From contig NZ_WBKI01000001.1 of the NCBI RefSeq assembly GCF_008830365.1, forward strand, positions 1,426,001 through 1,490,000: 64,000 nt of DNA, written 5' to 3'. Below the pieces are notes generated by a model that ran no database searches, had not been told where the DNA came from, and saw only the letters and a list, made by a program, of their open reading frames with translations. Made by a program: the position numbers and the translations under genes. How positions within the stretch are numbered: position 1 is the first letter of the stretch; the number at the start of each line of letters is the position of its first letter. The DNA is from Serratia proteamaculans. Its GTDB lineage: Bacteria > Pseudomonadota > Gammaproteobacteria > Enterobacterales > Enterobacteriaceae. This document shows positions 62,819 through 64,000 of this stretch, piece by piece.

Positions 62819-63841
62819 TTAGCGCCAATCCAGCGCAGGGGCGATATGAGTCAGGATCGACTCAATCACATGGGCGTTATACTCAACACCCAGCTGGTTT
62901 GGCACGGTCAGCAGCAAGGTGTCCGCCTCGGCAATTGCTTCGTCCTGCGCCAGTTGTTTGATCAACAGCTCCGGCTCGGCGGCATAGCTGCGGCCGAATA
63001 TCGCCCGGGTCTGATCGCCGATATACCCCACCTGATCGCCGTCCTGCCCGCTATTGCCAAAATAGTTGCGATCCCGCTGGTCCATCAACGCAAAGATGCT
63101 GCGGCTGACCGACACGCGGGGTTCCCGTTTATGCCCGGCGACCTTCCAGGCTTCGCGATACGCGCGGATCTGCTTCGCTTGCTGCACGTGGAACGGCTCG
63201 CCGGTTTCGTCGTTTTTCAGCGTTGAGCTTTGCAGGTTCATCCCCAACTTCGCCGCCCAAATGGCCGTAGCATCCGAGCTGGCCCCCCACCAGATGCGAT
63301 CCCTCAGCCCGGCGGAGAAAGGCTCCACCCGCAGCAAGCCCGGCGGATTCGGGAACATCGGCTGCGGGCTAGGTTCGGCGAATCCTTCGCCACGCAACGC
63401 ATCAAGCAGCACTTCGGTGTGGCGGCGAGCCATATCGGCTTCGGTCTCGCCTTCGGCCGGGGTATAGCCAAAGTAACGCCAACCATCAATCACCTGCTCG
63501 GGAGAGCCGCGACTGATGCCAAGCTGCAAGCGCCCGCCTGAAATCAGGTCGGCGGCGCCGGCGTCTTCCACCATATACAGCGGGTTTTCATAACGCATGT
63601 CGATCACGCCGGTACCGATTTCAATGCGCTGGGTTTTGGCACCGATGGCGGCCAACAGCGGAAATGGCGAGCCAAGTTGGCGCGCGAAGTGGTGTACGCG
63701 GAAATAGGCCCCGTCCGCCCCCAGCTCTTCTGCCGCGACGGCAAGATCGATGGATTGCAACAGTGCATCGCCAGCCGAGCGGGTGCCCGACTGCGACGAA
63801 GGCGTCCAGTGACCAAAAGAGAGAAATCCAATTTTCTTCAT
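62819..63841 (-). CDS. LLM-class flavin-dependent oxidoreductase
   Basis: A 340-residue bacterial-luciferase-like monooxygenase (LLM superfamily). Visible segments are KIGFLSFGHWTP, AAEELGADGAYFRVHHFAR, KTQRIEIGTGVIDMRYENPLYM, ADLISGGRLQLGISRGSP and WWGASSDATAIWAAKLGMNL. Members use FMNH2 or F420H2; with no F420 context here, FMN is more likely. Substrate unknown. Upstream lies a 116-base gap to the end of the next gene, which may hold its promoter. Confidence 0.85.
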   Translation of the reverse strand: MKKIGFLSFGHWTPSSQSGTRSAGDALLQSIDLAVAAEELGADGAYFRVHHFARQLGSPFPLLAAIGAKTQRIEIGTGVIDMRYENPLYMVEDAGAADLISGGRLQLGISRGSPEQVIDGWRYFGYTPAEGETEADMARRHTEVLLDALRGEGFAEPSPQPMFPNPPGLLRVEPFSAGLRDRIWWGASSDATAIWAAKLGMNLQSSTLKNDETGEPFHVQQAKQIRAYREAWKVAGHKREPRVSVSRSIFALMDQRDRNYFGNSGQDGDQVGYIGDQTRAIFGRSYAAEPELLIKQLAQDEAIAEADTLLLTVPNQLGVEYNAHVIESILTHIAPALDWR

Positions 63842-63957
63842 GGGTAGTGTCCTTAGAGTGAATTATGACCGGAATACAGTGACAAACATGCCCCCCTGCA
63901 AGCCAGAAAAATTGTATTGGACCGCACTAAACGAACCGTTTTCGGCTAGGAAAAACC

Positions 63958-64000
63958 TTAATGCCGGGTGCCCTTATCCACCGTCCGGGCATTGTAATCA
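63958..64000 (-). CDS. C-terminal end of a leftward gene (partial)
   Basis: The last bases read as codons on the minus strand, ending in DYNARTVDKGTRH and a TAA stop at 63958. The composition looks coding, but 13 residues are too few to name the product. If real, the gene lies upstream of, and in the same direction as, the LLM oxidoreductase gene. Confidence 0.4.
   Translation of the reverse strand, partial: DYNARTVDKGTRH

Overview
The window looks like chromosomal DNA of an enterobacterium, most likely Serratia or a close relative. The evidence is an Enterobacterales-style paa cluster, tRNA-Ser(CGA)-mtfA-tRNA-Asn synteny, Escherichia-like GabD, Gcd, MtfA and YtfJ, and a generally GC-rich coding style. 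The genus is an inference; no marker gene here settles it. No transposase, integrase, phage gene or CRISPR array was seen.

Layout. (1) 1-13.2 kb: a complete phenylacetate degradation cluster. paaZ is leftward and cut by the window edge. paaABCDEFGHIJK run rightward, followed by the repressor paaX and by paaY. The paaZ-paaA gap holds a PaaX-type inverted repeat and a CRP-like site. (2) 13.3-31 kb: amino-acid and redox accessory genes. These are a MocR regulator, an EamA exporter, an operon of permease, aromatic aminotransferase, RidA and a kynurenine-formamidase-like hydrolase, a LysR/GST pair, a PNPOx-fold protein, gabD, a YagU-like protein, an exported CMD/cupin pair with a LysR, and PQQ glucose dehydrogenase. 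A Fur box precedes a tiny membrane-protein unit. (3) 31-36.8 kb: a melibiose module (LacY-type permease, GH4 alpha-galactosidase, AraC regulator), a MATE pump and a PulS/OutS-like lipoprotein.

(4) 37-51.4 kb: the most interesting part, a visibly AT-richer block that reads as a bacterial sphingolipid (ceramide) factory. It contains a DgkA-like lipid kinase, a bCerS-like N-acyltransferase, a fatty acyl-AMP ligase, a CerR-like reductase, a dedicated acyl carrier protein and a serine palmitoyltransferase. These resemble the ceramide gene set described in Caulobacter. They are joined by three paralogous thymidylate-kinase-fold P-loop proteins, a Wzx-like flippase, a CHAD-like helical protein, YtfJ and a second LptF/LptG-like pair. 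The proposal is synthesis of an acylated long-chain base, phosphorylation or head-group decoration, flipping, and export to the outer membrane by a specialised Lpt-type permease. The synthesis part rests on recognised families; the decoration and transport parts are inference.

(5) 51.5-64 kb: tRNA-Ser, mtfA, tRNA-Asn, a MarR/HEAT-repeat pair, a LacI-controlled AfuABC-type sugar-phosphate ABC transporter with an inositol-monophosphatase-family enzyme, a divergent GAPDH, a GlxA-type AraC regulator, an LLM flavin oxidoreductase and the last codons of a further gene.
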